From Mycolicibacterium sp. P1-18 (GTDB lineage: Bacteria; Actinomycetota; Actinomycetes; Mycobacteriales; Mycobacteriaceae): a DNA stretch of 64,000 nt. The translations under genes and the position numbers were made by a program. The stretch lies in the NCBI RefSeq assembly GCF_008329535.1, contig NZ_NPKR01000004.1:248001-312000 (forward strand), read 5' to 3'. Of this stretch, positions 46,425-55,334 are shown piece after piece. Numbering within the stretch: position 1 is the stretch's first letter; every line of letters starts with the position of its first letter. The notes under the pieces are model-generated. The model was not told the origin of the DNA. It did no database searches and saw only the letters and a program-made list of their open reading frames with translations.

Positions 46425-47837
46425 TTAGGTCCGGATCTGCGGCTTCAGCGCGCCGAGATGACGCTCCCGCACGACGCCCTTCCACAGGCCGAGTCCGTAG
46501 GCGATGTCGTCGAGGCGTCGGAGCAAGAGGTAGGAGAACAACCCCACGCGCTTGGCGTCGTCGTCGGCGTTGCCGTTGCGACTGGCCCAGTCGACGACCC
46601 CGTCCACCACGGCGGCGACCAGCACGACCTGTCGGCAGCGCCGGAAGCAGACGGCGGCCACCAGTGCGACGGGCCAGTAGTGCCGGCACATCGCCGAAGC
46701 GAGTTGCAGGGCGGCCGACCACAGCCCCTGGGCCGCCACGGCCGCCACTTCCCTCGGTTCGGTGTCGACCGTGTTGAGCACCTTGGCGATCTTGCGCCCG
46801 GTGATCGCGGCGACGACCGTCGAGGCGACGTAGCCCACTCCCGAGCCCATCGCCAGCAGCAGCCACACCATCAGCGTCCACCCCGACAACACCAGCGGCG
46901 CGGTCTTGCCGGGATGCCGGACGGCCAGCGGTGCGGCCGAGGATCCGTAGAATGCCTTGCGCGCGAACCACTCCCGCAGATTCGTTCGGTGGTCGTGGCC
47001 GACCAGGGCGATGGGTTCGTACCGCAGCCGCGCCTCGGCTTCGATGAAGCGCCAGCACAGGTCGACGTCTTCGCCCGACCGTAGCGTCTCGTCGAAACCG
47101 CCGACGTCGACCAGGGCGGTCCGGCGGCAGATGATGGCCGCGCTCGGCACGTAGGAGACGGTTCCGTACGGGACCACCGGGGCCTCGCGGTGGCCAAGGT
47201 CCAGAGAGGACCGCACCGCCTCGTAGCGCGCCACGAGGTTGTGGGGTTCGTGCAGCCCCACGATGCGCGGCGCCACCAGCGCGACGGCCGGATCGCAGAA
47301 GTGACCAAGGAGGGCCTCGAGCCAGCCGCGCCGTGGCACCACGTCGGAGTCCAGGAACGCGACGAAGTCGGTCTCGCAGACGGCCAACCCGGCGTTGCGG
47401 GCGGCCGCGGGTCCCTTGCTGGCGGAGTGGCGCAACACGCGCACGTCACAGTGCAGACCCGCGAAGTCGTCGACCCGAACCGGCGGCGCCGAGCCGTCGT
47501 CGACCACGACGACGCACATGCCGCGCAGCGACGACACCAGCCGCTTGAGCCCAACCGGGTTGTCCAGCACCGGGATAACGACGGTGACGTCACGGTGCGA
47601 CGGTCCACTCGCCGGGCGGGGATGGGCCACGGTGGCGTCGAGCAAGGTCCGCGCCAGTTGCGCGCTCTGGGCGTCGTGCACCTCGAGCCGGCCGCTGCTG
47701 AGCATCGTCTGGGCCGCGGGCGCCAGGCGCAGCAGCCGGGTGGGCGAGCCGCCGAGGAGTGCCGATCCCTCTCCGAGCACCCTCACCCGTCTGTCCACCT
47801 GCACGGCAAAGCCGTCGGGCAGTCGTGGTCCGGTCAC
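46425..47837 (-). CDS. mftF: Mycofactocin glycosyltransferase
   Basis: 470 residues from the GTG at 47837, which overlaps the mftE stop (GTGA); an upstream Met at 47867 is less likely. A GT-A family 2 domain has [46 protein letters not shown], the DxD motif in [16 protein letters not shown], and [19 protein letters not shown]. Several C-terminal hydrophobic helices ([19 protein letters not shown]) suggest membrane attachment. It adds the beta-1,4-glucose chain that gives oligoglycosylated mycofactocins. Confidence 0.95.
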   Translation of the reverse strand: MTGPRLPDGFAVQVDRRVRVLGEGSALLGGSPTRLLRLAPAAQTMLSSGRLEVHDAQSAQLARTLLDATVAHPRPASGPSHRDVTVVIPVLDNPVGLKRLVSSLRGMCVVVVDDGSAPPVRVDDFAGLHCDVRVLRHSASKGPAAARNAGLAVCETDFVAFLDSDVVPRRGWLEALLGHFCDPAVALVAPRIVGLHEPHNLVARYEAVRSSLDLGHREAPVVPYGTVSYVPSAAIICRRTALVDVGGFDETLRSGEDVDLCWRFIEAEARLRYEPIALVGHDHRTNLREWFARKAFYGSSAAPLAVRHPGKTAPLVLSGWTLMVWLLLAMGSGVGYVASTVVAAITGRKIAKVLNTVDTEPREVAAVAAQGLWSAALQLASAMCRHYWPVALVAAVCFRRCRQVVLVAAVVDGVVDWASRNGNADDDAKRVGLFSYLLLRRLDDIAYGLGLWKGVVRERHLGALKPQIRT

Positions 47838-48565
47838 TGCAAGAGCCCCCCGGCACCGGGGGTCCACGCCGCGACGCGGCGGGTGCAGGTGTCGACCATT
47901 TCAGCAAAGATACGCGACCCCTCGAGCGCCGACGCCGTCGTGGGGTTGCCGAGCACGCCGACCGAACTGACCGCGGCGACGCCACCGGCGCGCAGACGGG
48001 GCATGAGTTCTGCGAGCGGGGTCTCGTTGCCCGGGACCCACTCCGCGGTGCGTACGACGCCGGGCGAAATATGTAGTAATACAGACGTTTCGGTATGCCC
48101 GGCATGCGCGTCGGCCCCGGGCACGCTGCACGGGCACCACGCGGCGTCCCGGCCTTCGCTACGGAGCAGGGTGACGGCGGCGGCAACGGCGGCGACGTTG
48201 CCGCCGTGACCGTTGACGAACACCAGCCGCGAGGCCCAGTCGCATGCCGAGCGGCCGTACTCCACCAGCAGGAGCTGCAGCGCAGCGGTGCCGATCGAGA
48301 CCGTCCCCGGGAAACCCTGATGCTCTCCGCTGGCGCCGTAGCTGATCGCGGGTGCCAACAGCCACGGGCCGGCCAGTTGCTGAGCTATGCCGCGGGCGAC
48401 GGCGGAGGCGATCCGGGTGTCGGTGTCAACTGGCAGGTGTGGCCCATGCTGCTCGGTCGAGCCTAGCGGGATGATCAACGCGGGCGACAGATCGTGGAGC
48501 TGTCTCGCCGTTGAGTTCCCAAGCTCGTTGGGGAAAGCCACCCGCCGATCGTAGGCCGAATTCAC
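47834..48565 (-). CDS. mftE: Mycofactocin precursor peptidase (creatininase family)
   Basis: 243 residues of the creatininase fold. It cleaves the MftC-modified MftA peptide and frees the C-terminal Val-Tyr-derived core. Metal-binding blocks are [22 protein letters not shown] (Glu, His, Asp), [12 protein letters not shown] (His) and the SIGTAAL strand; [15 protein letters not shown] follows. A 121-bp gap with a hairpin separates it from mftD, unlike the tight spacing elsewhere in the cluster. Its stop overlaps mftF. Confidence 0.95.
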   Translation of the reverse strand: MNSAYDRRVAFPNELGNSTARQLHDLSPALIIPLGSTEQHGPHLPVDTDTRIASAVARGIAQQLAGPWLLAPAISYGASGEHQGFPGTVSIGTAALQLLLVEYGRSACDWASRLVFVNGHGGNVAAVAAAVTLLRSEGRDAAWCPCSVPGADAHAGHTETSVLLHISPGVVRTAEWVPGNETPLAELMPRLRAGGVAAVSSVGVLGNPTTASALEGSRIFAEMVDTCTRRVAAWTPGAGGLLQ

Positions 48566-48686
48566 CTGGTGTGCGCCGAATGTTGGGGTTTGCGCGGCAT
48601 TTGGTTCACCGCGCGCGGTCCGGCCTTCACGCCCGCCACGTCAGCACCGCCCGCCCCACCGGGACCACGCCGGCGGGCGGCCGGGG
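48566..48686 (-). other. mftD-mftE gap with GC-rich hairpin
   Basis: A 121-bp non-coding gap inside the mft cluster. Perfect 9-bp arms, CCGCCCGCC (48647-48655) and GGCGGGCGG (48672-48680), lie directly after the mftD stop. They could attenuate or process the transcript, or mark a separate promoter for mftEFG. No clear promoter boxes were found. Confidence 0.4.
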
Positions 48687-49880
48687 TCAGGCGTTCTCGG
48701 CGGTGGGCATGCCAAGGGCCCGGGTGAACCCGGCGGGCATCAGCACGTCGTCGGCGACGAGGTCGTGAATCGACGCCTTGCCGAGTCCCATCAGGGCCGA
48801 GTCGATGCCGCTGCGCATGATGTCGAGGACGTTCTCGACGCCGGGCTGACCCTCCGCTGCGAGCCCCCACAGGTAGGCGCGGCCGAGCATGACCGCCCGC
48901 GCGCCGAGCGCGACGGCCTTGACGACGTCGCTGCCTCGGCGGATGCCGCCGTCGAGGAGCACCTCCACCTGGTCCCCGACCGAGGCGGCGATGGCCGGCA
49001 GCGCGCGGATCGACGCGGGGGTTCCGTCGAGGTTGTTGCCACCGTGGTTGGACACCGAAATGGCCGAGACACCGGCGTCGACAGCGCGTTTCGCGTCGTC
49101 CACGCGCATCACGCCCTTGAGCATCACCGGCCCACCCCAGAGGTCGACCAGCCAGGCGATGTCCTCCCACGTGGGCGGCGGCGTGCCCATCCACTCACCG
49201 TAGGCGGCGAAGAACGGCGGGCCGGCCTCGCCGCGGTTGCCCTGGTTGGGCACGCGCAGGTTCGGCGGGCGCATGGTCTTGGCCCACTGCAGCAACCAGC
49301 TGGGCCGGGTCAGGCCCTCGGGCATCATCTTCACGGTCGTGCGGAGGTTCATCTCCTCCGGGATCACCGGGCTGCCCCAGTCGCGGCCGTGGGAGAAACT
49401 CCAGTCGGTGGTGACGATGATGCCGACCGCGCCGGCGGCCCTGGCCCGCTCCACCCTCGCGGCGATCGCGTCGCGCCCGCCCAGCCAGTACACCTGGAAG
49501 AACAGCTTGGGGTTGGCGGCGATGACGTCTTCGATGGGCTTGCTCGCAAACGACGACAGTCCCATCGCGGTGCCCCGCGCGGCGGCGGCCCGCGCCACGG
49601 CGACCTCACCGTCGGGGTGCACGGCCTGCACGCCGGTCGGGGAGATCATCACCGGCAGCGAGATCTCTTGTCCCATCACCGTAGTGGACAGATCACGCTT
49701 CTCGATCGCGCCGATCACGTGGGGCGCGAAGCCGAGTTCGCCGAAGGCGTCCACGTTGTCGGCGACGGTGATGCCGCGTTCACTGGCGGCGATCAGCGAA
49801 CTGTAGACCGACTTCGGCAGCCGCTTCTTGGCGCGCTGCTGCGCGATGGCGACGGTCTCGAACCAGATGTCACGGGCCAT
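48687..49880 (-). CDS. mftD: Mycofactocin-system flavin dehydrogenase (LldD-like)
   Basis: 397 residues of the FMN alpha-hydroxyacid oxidase fold. It oxidatively deaminates AHDP to PMFT, forming the redox-active mycofactocin core. Blocks are KSVYSSLIAASERGITVADN, VMISPTGVQAVHPDGEVAVARAAA split across strands 1-2, GIIVTTDWSFSHGRDWGS, LKGVMRVDDAKRAVDAG, the catalytic His in AISVSNHGGNNLDG, and DGGIRRGSDVVKAVALGARAVMLGR. It starts just before mftC ends (4-bp gap). Confidence 0.95.
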   Translation of the reverse strand: MARDIWFETVAIAQQRAKKRLPKSVYSSLIAASERGITVADNVDAFGELGFAPHVIGAIEKRDLSTTVMGQEISLPVMISPTGVQAVHPDGEVAVARAAAARGTAMGLSSFASKPIEDVIAANPKLFFQVYWLGGRDAIAARVERARAAGAVGIIVTTDWSFSHGRDWGSPVIPEEMNLRTTVKMMPEGLTRPSWLLQWAKTMRPPNLRVPNQGNRGEAGPPFFAAYGEWMGTPPPTWEDIAWLVDLWGGPVMLKGVMRVDDAKRAVDAGVSAISVSNHGGNNLDGTPASIRALPAIAASVGDQVEVLLDGGIRRGSDVVKAVALGARAVMLGRAYLWGLAAEGQPGVENVLDIMRSGIDSALMGLGKASIHDLVADDVLMPAGFTRALGMPTAENA

Positions 49881-49883
49881 GAG

Positions 49884-51074
49884 CTATACGGGACTTTCGT
49901 TGCAGAACGACTTGGGCGGTCGGGTGAGCAGGGTCAACGGCACCGGGGCCTTGCGGCCGCCGGAGCGCGAGTGGTCCCCGCTGGGCTTGGGCTTGCTGCG
50001 CTCCAGCGCCAGGGCGGGCTCGCCGTATCCCTGGACGCATTCGGGGTCGGGACCGTCCATCGGCAGACCGGTGAAGAACTTGGCGGCCATGCAGCCGCCG
50101 CGGCAGCCGTCGTAGTGGTCACAACTTCCGCACGCGCCGGCCGACTGCGGCTCGCGCAGTTCGCGGAAGAGCTTCGAGTTCTGCCACACGTTCTGAAACC
50201 CGCTGTCGGACAGGATGTTTCCGGCGAGGAATCGGTCGTGGATGGCGAACGGGCAGGCGTAGACGTCACCGACGGGATCGATCAGGCACACCACCCGCCC
50301 GGCACCGCACAGGTTCAGCCCGGCGAGCGCCCCCGGCTGGCCGAGTCCGGACAGGTGGAAGAAGGAGTCGCCGGTGAGAATGCCCTCGCCGCGGGCCACC
50401 AGCCAGTCGTAGAGCTGCACCTGCTGGGCCGCGGTCGGATGGAGTTCGTCCCAGACGTCGGCACCCCGGCCCGAGGGACGCAGCCGGGTGATGCGCAGGG
50501 TGGCGCCGTAGCGGTCGGCCAAGGCCTTGAACTCGTCGAGCTGGTCGACGTTGTGGCGGGTGACGACGACGGAGATCTTGGCGTCGGTGAACCCGGCCTC
50601 GGCCAGGTTCTCCAGCGCGCGGATGGCCATGGCGAACGAGCCGGGACCGCGGACGGCGTCGTTGACCTCCGCGGTGGCCCCGTCCAGCGAGATCTGCACG
50701 TCGACGTAGTCACTGGCGGCCAGCTTGGCCGCCACCGTACGGTCGATCTTCACGCCGTTGGTCGAGAACTTCACGCCCACGTGGTGCTCGGTCGCGTAGT
50801 CGACCAGCTCCCAGAAGTCCGACCGCACCGTCGGCTCGCCGCCGCCGATGTTGACGTAGAACACCTGCATCCGCTCGAGCTCGTCGATGATGTCCTTGCA
50901 CTGCTCGGTGCTGAGCTCGCGCGGGTCGCGCTTGCCCGACGAGGACAGGCAGTGCACGCACGACAGGTTGCAGGCGTAGGTGAGCTCCCACGTCAGGCAG
51001 ATGGGGGCGTCGAGGCCCTTCTCGAACTGCTCGACCAGCCTCGGCACGGGCGCCGGGGAAAGACTCGTCGTCAT
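49884..51074 (-). CDS. mftC: Mycofactocin radical SAM maturase
   Basis: 396 residues from the ATG at 51074. The radical SAM cluster ligands are Cys35, Cys39 and Cys42 (YACNLSCVHCLSS), with the GGGEPTVRSDFWEL motif next. The C-terminal SPASM-type region has many cysteines: NLCGAGRVVCLIDPVGDVYACPFA, GACGSCDHYDGCRGGCMAA and DPECVQGYG. It oxidatively decarboxylates the MftA C-terminal tyrosine and forms the Val-Tyr cross-link, with MftB as chaperone. The ATG overlaps the mftB stop (ATGA). Confidence 0.97.
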   Translation of the reverse strand: MTTSLSPAPVPRLVEQFEKGLDAPICLTWELTYACNLSCVHCLSSSGKRDPRELSTEQCKDIIDELERMQVFYVNIGGGEPTVRSDFWELVDYATEHHVGVKFSTNGVKIDRTVAAKLAASDYVDVQISLDGATAEVNDAVRGPGSFAMAIRALENLAEAGFTDAKISVVVTRHNVDQLDEFKALADRYGATLRITRLRPSGRGADVWDELHPTAAQQVQLYDWLVARGEGILTGDSFFHLSGLGQPGALAGLNLCGAGRVVCLIDPVGDVYACPFAIHDRFLAGNILSDSGFQNVWQNSKLFRELREPQSAGACGSCDHYDGCRGGCMAAKFFTGLPMDGPDPECVQGYGEPALALERSKPKPSGDHSRSGGRKAPVPLTLLTRPPKSFCNESPV

Positions 51075-51379
51075 CTGTTCTCCTCGCGGACCAGCATCTT
51101 CGATGTGACCAGCACGCCGAGCGCGTGCAGGTAGGGCGCCAACGCGGCGTCGTCGATGCCGGCTGCGCGGCAGGCCGCCCTGGCATCGGGATGACCGTCG
51201 AGCGATGTGACGATTTCGACGATCTTGGTGTTCTTCAGAAACGAAAGCTTGCGCGTCCCAAAGTGATACAGCAGCGCGCCGAACGGCTCGGGCCGCACCG
51301 CGACCTGGGGGTGCAGCCGCCAACGGACGTCGGGGTCGAACACCGGAACCTCGGTTGGCGCCTTCGTGGGAGCGACCAC
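51071..51379 (-). CDS. mftB: Mycofactocin precursor chaperone (RiPP recognition element)
   Basis: 102 residues from the GTG at 51379, two bases before the mftA stop. The PqqD-like winged fold is seen in RWRLHPQVAVRPEPFGALLYHFGTRKLSFLKNTKIVEIVTSLDG. It binds MftA and presents it to MftC. The longer open frame upstream through mftA is a shadow. Its stop overlaps the mftC start. Confidence 0.94.
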   Translation of the reverse strand: MVAPTKAPTEVPVFDPDVRWRLHPQVAVRPEPFGALLYHFGTRKLSFLKNTKIVEIVTSLDGHPDARAACRAAGIDDAALAPYLHALGVLVTSKMLVREENR

Positions 51380-51381
51380 CG

Positions 51382-51477
51382 TCAGTAGACGCCGCACATG
51401 CCGTCGATGGAGACCTCTTCGACGAGGCTCTCGGTGACGAGTTCGGATTCGGTCTCGGTCTGCTGAGTCGGCTCCAT
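51382..51477 (-). CDS. mftA: Mycofactocin precursor peptide
   Basis: A 31-residue peptide starting [20 protein letters not shown] and ending IDGMCGVY. The conserved IDGxCGVY tail provides the last Val and Tyr, which become mycofactocin. The gene is too short for ordinary ORF calling but unmistakable here, immediately before mftB. A strong GAAGGCG site precedes it. It is divergent from mftR. Confidence 0.97.
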   Translation of the reverse strand: MEPTQQTETESELVTESLVEEVSIDGMCGVY

Positions 51478-51504
51478 GGTTTCGCCTTCCGGTGGGAGTG
51501 GGGG

Positions 51505-51536
51505 TCTCGACAAATGTGATCGAGATCGCAAGAATA
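51505..51536 (-). promoter_or_regulatory. mftA promoter region with candidate MftR operator
   Basis: On the minus strand a -10-like TATTCT lies at 51531-51536. Just downstream is an inverted repeat, TCTCGA (51505-51510) and TCGAGA (51520-51525) with nine bases between. A repressor bound there would overlap the transcription start. The gap to mftR (51478-51571) holds no other obvious element. Confidence 0.5.
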
Positions 51537-51571
51537 TGGCATCGAGTGCCGAAACGGAAGGGCGGATTTCG

Positions 51572-52174
51572 ATGAGTCGCGAACCCGCGGCCCGAGTAGG
51601 CAGGCGCAGGTCGACCACCGGGGACCACATCACCAACGTGGCGCTCGAACTGTTCGCCAGCCGCGGCTTCGACGAGGTCAGCGTGGACGACGTGGCCCGT
51701 GCCGCCGGCATCGCCCGACGCACGCTGTTCCGCTACTACCCCACCAAGAACGCCATCCCGTGGGGCGACTTCGACGCGCATCTGGACCACATGCGTGCGC
51801 TGCTGGACGCGGTACCCGCCGACGCGCCGACCACCGTCGCACTGCGGTCGGCGCTGTTGGCGTTCAACGACTTCGACGAGGCCGAGACCGCCCACCACCG
51901 CCAACGCATGCGCGTCATCCTCGAGACCGACGCGCTGCAGGCCCACTCGATGACGATGTACGCGGGCTGGCGCGCGGTCGTCGCGGAGTTCGTCGCCCGC
52001 CGCCTCGGACTGAAGGTCGGCGACCTCGTTGCCCAGACCACGGCGTGGTCGATGCTCGGGGTTGCGCTCTCGGCCTACGAGCACTGGCTCGCCGACACCT
52101 CGGTGTCGCTTCAGCGCTCGCTCGGCGACGCGTTCGACACGGTCAACGCCGGCTTCGCTGCCCTCGACACCTAG
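51572..52174 (+). CDS. mftR: Mycofactocin cluster TetR-family regulator
   Basis: 200 residues from the ATG at 51572, after a GGAAGGGCGG site; in-frame ATGs at 51476 and 51536 are less likely because they overlap the operator region. The helix-turn-helix is [43 protein letters not shown]. The ligand domain is the mycofactocin-associated type ([20 protein letters not shown]). MftR represses the mft operon and is reported to respond to acyl-CoA ligands. It is divergent from mftA. Confidence 0.93.
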   Translation: MSREPAARVGRRRSTTGDHITNVALELFASRGFDEVSVDDVARAAGIARRTLFRYYPTKNAIPWGDFDAHLDHMRALLDAVPADAPTTVALRSALLAFNDFDEAETAHHRQRMRVILETDALQAHSMTMYAGWRAVVAEFVARRLGLKVGDLVAQTTAWSMLGVALSAYEHWLADTSVSLQRSLGDAFDTVNAGFAALDT

Positions 52175-52183
52175 CTCCTCGGG

Positions 52184-52232
52184 GATTCGTGTGCGATTGA
52201 GAGCGCTCACCGCTCCTCAGACTCCACGAATC
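52184..52232. repeat. Inverted repeat downstream of mftR
   Basis: Perfect 8-bp arms GATTCGTG (52184-52191) and CACGAATC (52225-52232) lie with a 33-base interior that includes the palindrome GAGCGCTC (52201-52208). It could be a weak terminator of mftR or part of the promoter region of the sigma factor gene at 52280. It was not assigned to either. Confidence 0.4.
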
Positions 52233-52279
52233 GCGAGAATGGGCGTCGGAGTTCGGGACGCAACGGCGACGATGAGGGT

Positions 52280-52798
52280 GTGGACGCCCAATCGCAGGCC
52301 CGGGACGCGCCTCGTGCGCTGCTGGCGCTGTACGACGAGGCGCTGCCCGCCGTCTACGGATACTTCATCCGGCGCTGCGGTGATCGCGGCGTGGCCGAGG
52401 ACCTGACGTCGGAGACCTTCCTGGCGGCGATGGACGCCGCGCGGCGCGACGCACCACCGCCGATGACGGTCCCGTGGTTGATCGGCGTCGCCCGGCACAA
52501 GCTCGCCGACCACTACCGGCGACGGCACGACCGGTTCACCGAACCGGTCGCCGAGGTGCCCGAGCCGGTCGACCCGGCCGACGGGTGGGACGCCGAACTC
52601 GACCGCATCGTCGCCGAGAGCGTGTTGGCCAAACTGCCCGAGCACCATCGGACGGTGCTGGCCCTGCGATATCTGGACGACCGGTCGGTGCCCGAGTGCG
52701 CCGAGCTGATCGGCCGCACGGTGCACGCCACCGAAGCCCTGCTGGTGCGGGCCCGCCGCGCCTTCAGAACCCACTATCCGGAAGGAGGGACGCCGTGA
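52280..52798 (+). CDS. ECF sigma factor coupled to a triple-VOC protein
   Basis: 172 residues from the GTG at 52280. Region 2 is LLALYDEALPAVYGYFIRRCGDRGVAEDLTSETFLAAMDA with WLIGVARHKLADHYRRR; region 4 is LAKLPEHHRTVLALRYLDDRSVPECAELIGRTVHATEALLVRARRAFR. No anti-sigma gene with a zinc motif is adjacent; instead the stop overlaps the GTG of a VOC-domain gene. Its targets are unknown. The subgroup name cannot be fixed without a profile search. It sits between mftR and the FAD reductase in the mycofactocin neighbourhood. Confidence 0.9.
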   Translation: MDAQSQARDAPRALLALYDEALPAVYGYFIRRCGDRGVAEDLTSETFLAAMDAARRDAPPPMTVPWLIGVARHKLADHYRRRHDRFTEPVAEVPEPVDPADGWDAELDRIVAESVLAKLPEHHRTVLALRYLDDRSVPECAELIGRTVHATEALLVRARRAFRTHYPEGGTP

Positions 52799-54066
52799 AC
52801 GATCCGCTGGACGTGCTGCGTGGCGACGACCTTCCGGTCGCGCCCGATCCGGCGTTCGCAGCCCGCCTGCGCGCCCGCCTGGAATCGGCGCTCTCCCTGC
52901 CCAATCGAACCGAAGGAGTCACCATGAGCGGCACCGACACCGCCATCGCCGAGCTCAACGCCGTCGCACCCGTCGCACCCCGGCCCGCCGCGCTGCCCTA
53001 CCTCGCCGTGGCCGGCGCCCGCGACGCCGTCGACTGGTACGTCGACGCCTTCGGCGCCGTCCCGATGGGCGATCCGATCGTGATGGACGACGGCCGCATC
53101 GGCCACGCCGAACTCTCGATCGACGGCGGCGTGCTGTACCTGGCCGACGAGTTCCCCGAGCTGGGCTTGACGGCACCTGCGCCACAGGCGGTCTCGGTGA
53201 GCCTGATGTTGCACGTCGCCGACACCGACGCCGCTCTGGCCCGCGCCCGCGACCGCGGCGCGCGCGTCGAACGCGACGTCTACGAAGGCCACGGTTCCCG
53301 CAACGCCACCATCGTCGACCCGTTCGGGCACCGGTGGATGCTGAGCGGTCCCGTCGCCGGGGCGGTGAGTCCGATCCGCCACGGCGACATAGGCTACGTC
53401 TCGGTGTGGACGCAGGACCCCGAGCGGTCGGCGGCGTTCTACGGTCGCGTGCTGGGCTGGCGGTACGACGCGGCCTCCCGCCGGGTGATCAACACCGACC
53501 GGCCCGTCGGCATCGTCGAGATGCCCGGCCCGCCGACGTTGTTCTGCTGCTACGCGGTGGCCGACGTGGCGGTGGCCCGGCAGGCCATCCTCGCCGCCGG
53601 CGGCGAAGCCGGCGAGGTCGTGCACACCCCGCACGGGCCGACGGTCGACGCGACCGATCCGTCCGGCACGGCGTTCGCGGTCTACCAGCCCACCGGGGAC
53701 GATCCGCGACCGGCGCTGAACGGCACTGGGCCCGGCGAACTCTCGTACGTCACCTTCCAGGTGTCCGACTCGGCGAGCTTCCGGCGCTTCTACGGCCGGG
53801 TGCTGGGCTGGAGCTACGAGCCCGGTCGGATCGAGGACGGGTGGGAGCCCCGGTCGGTGCACCCCATGGCGGGCATCGCGGGCGGCAGCGCCGAACCGGC
53901 GACCGTGCCGATGTGGACCGTCGACGACGTCGACGCGGCGGTGCAGCGGGTCCGGGACGCCGGCGGCACCGTCATCGAGGAGTCGTCGGCGCAGTCCTAC
54001 GGCAGCTCGGCGCTGTGCGCCGACGACCAGGGAGTGCGCTTCTACCTCGGTGCGATTTCGGCGTGA
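52795..54066 (+). CDS. Triple VOC (glyoxalase-like) protein with sigma-coupled N-terminal tail
   Basis: 423 residues from the GTG at 52795 overlapping the sigma stop (GTGA). Residues 1-43 are a separate helical segment (NDPLDVLRGDDLPVAPDPAF then AARLRARLESALSLP). Three VOC domains follow at about 63-185, 192-300 and 312-422. Each has a beta-alpha-beta-beta-beta unit, as in DAVDWYVDAFGAVPMG, RSAAFYGRVLGWRYD and SFRRFYGRVLGWSYE. An internal ATG at 52924 has its own GAAGGAG ribosome site and would remove the tail. Such proteins may bind a ligand or metal and sequester or activate the sigma factor. Function not established. Confidence 0.82.
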   Translation: MNDPLDVLRGDDLPVAPDPAFAARLRARLESALSLPNRTEGVTMSGTDTAIAELNAVAPVAPRPAALPYLAVAGARDAVDWYVDAFGAVPMGDPIVMDDGRIGHAELSIDGGVLYLADEFPELGLTAPAPQAVSVSLMLHVADTDAALARARDRGARVERDVYEGHGSRNATIVDPFGHRWMLSGPVAGAVSPIRHGDIGYVSVWTQDPERSAAFYGRVLGWRYDAASRRVINTDRPVGIVEMPGPPTLFCCYAVADVAVARQAILAAGGEAGEVVHTPHGPTVDATDPSGTAFAVYQPTGDDPRPALNGTGPGELSYVTFQVSDSASFRRFYGRVLGWSYEPGRIEDGWEPRSVHPMAGIAGGSAEPATVPMWTVDDVDAAVQRVRDAGGTVIEESSAQSYGSSALCADDQGVRFYLGAISA

Positions 54067-54102
54067 TCACCGGCGGCCAGCGCCGGTGATCACGCCGAAA
54101 TC
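54054..54102. terminator. Bidirectional terminator, 22-bp perfect stem
   Basis: Perfect 22-bp arms (54054-54075 and 54081-54102; outer GATTTCGGCG) enclose a GCCAG loop. The left arm covers the last codons and stop of the VOC gene, and the right arm ends one base before the convergent reductase stop. It should end both transcripts. Confidence 0.8.
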
Positions 54103-54103
54103 C

Positions 54104-55276
54104 CTAGAGGACGTCGGCGATGGGGGCGCCCGCGGCGATCTTGGCGCGGGCCTTCATCACCTTGCCGGGCATGCCGCCGCCCACCACGCCGACCACCGCG
54201 CCGTCCCGCTCGTAGTAGGCCAGGAACTTCCGCCCGTCGTCGGCGACGAGGTGCACGACGTCGTCGGCCTCCGGCTCGCCGAGGCACTGGATCTTGACGT
54301 CGTACTGGTCGCTCCAGAAGTAGGGCACCGTCACCGCCGAGGTGGGCTCTAGGCCGAGCATGGCGGGCACGATCGCGCGGGCCTGCTCGGCGACGTTGCT
54401 CCAATGCTCTACTCGCGCTTGCTCTCCCAGGGCGTCGCGCCAGGAGGCGACGTCTCCGATCGCCCACACGTTCGGTGCGCTGGTGCGTCCGGCGACGTCG
54501 CAGATCACCCCGTTGTCCACGGCGACGCCGCTGCCGTGCAGCCAGTCGGTCGAGGGCCGGGACCCGACGCCGACCACGACGATGTCGGCGTCCAACTCGG
54601 TGCCGTCGGACAGCACGACCTTCTCCACGTGGCCGGTGCCCTTGACCTCGGTGACGCCGATGCCGCACCGCACGTCGACGCCCTCGGACCGGTGCAGCCG
54701 CGCGACCAGTTCGCCGATCTGCTCACCGAGAACCGAGGCCAACGGCGTGGGCTGCGGTTCGACGAGTACGACGTCGACGCCGAGGCTGCGCAGGCTCGCC
54801 GCGACCTCGCAGCCGATGAACCCGGCCCCGATGACCACGGCGTGCCGCGCCGAGCCGGCGTGCTCGCGCAGCGCCAGGCTCTCCCCCAGGGTCCGCAGCA
54901 CGCGGACGCCGTCCAGGTCCGGAAACGTCGGAATCCGCTTGGGCACGAGGCCCGTTGCGATCACCAGTTCGTCGTAGGGCACCACGTCGCCGTTGGCCAG
55001 GGTGACCGTCTGCGCGGTGGTGTCCAGACTCGTCGCACCCGATCCGAGTCGGACGGTGATGTCCTTCTCCTCGTAGAAGGCGGCGGGCTTGAGCGTGACG
55101 TCGTCGGTCTCGGCGCGCAGCACCTCCTTCGACAGCGGTGGCCGGTCATACGGCAGGTGGTCCTCGTCGCTGACGAGGGTGATGGGGCCGGCGAATTCGG
55201 CGCGGCGCAGCTGTTCGGCGGTGCGCAGCGCGGCGAGTCCGCCACCGACGATGACGATGCCCGCAGTAGTAGTCAC
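54104..55276 (-). CDS. NAD(P)/FAD-dependent reductase (ferredoxin-reductase type)
   Basis: 390 residues from the GTG at 55276. FAD motif IVIVGGGLAALRTAEQLRRA, the PYDRPPLSKEVL block typical of the putidaredoxin/rubredoxin-reductase group, NAD motif AVVIGAGFIGCEVAASL, and VWAIGDVASW are present. The C-terminal domain has VPYFWSDQYDVKIQCLGE. It resembles the Rv0688-type reductase that lies near the mft cluster in M. tuberculosis, so it may pass electrons in mycofactocin metabolism; this is inferred from position. It shares a hairpin terminator with the VOC gene. Confidence 0.88.
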   Translation of the reverse strand: MTTTAGIVIVGGGLAALRTAEQLRRAEFAGPITLVSDEDHLPYDRPPLSKEVLRAETDDVTLKPAAFYEEKDITVRLGSGATSLDTTAQTVTLANGDVVPYDELVIATGLVPKRIPTFPDLDGVRVLRTLGESLALREHAGSARHAVVIGAGFIGCEVAASLRSLGVDVVLVEPQPTPLASVLGEQIGELVARLHRSEGVDVRCGIGVTEVKGTGHVEKVVLSDGTELDADIVVVGVGSRPSTDWLHGSGVAVDNGVICDVAGRTSAPNVWAIGDVASWRDALGEQARVEHWSNVAEQARAIVPAMLGLEPTSAVTVPYFWSDQYDVKIQCLGEPEADDVVHLVADDGRKFLAYYERDGAVVGVVGGGMPGKVMKARAKIAAGAPIADVL

Positions 55277-55334
55277 GGGGCTTTTCTTACACGATGGGCA
55301 GCTACTGCAGTGCGGCACCCACGGGCGGCCGGGG

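Noticed and set aside
48765..51134. A 789-codon plus-strand frame across mftD and mftC
   Set aside because: It is a GC-rich antisense shadow; mftC and mftD have intact motifs on the minus strand.
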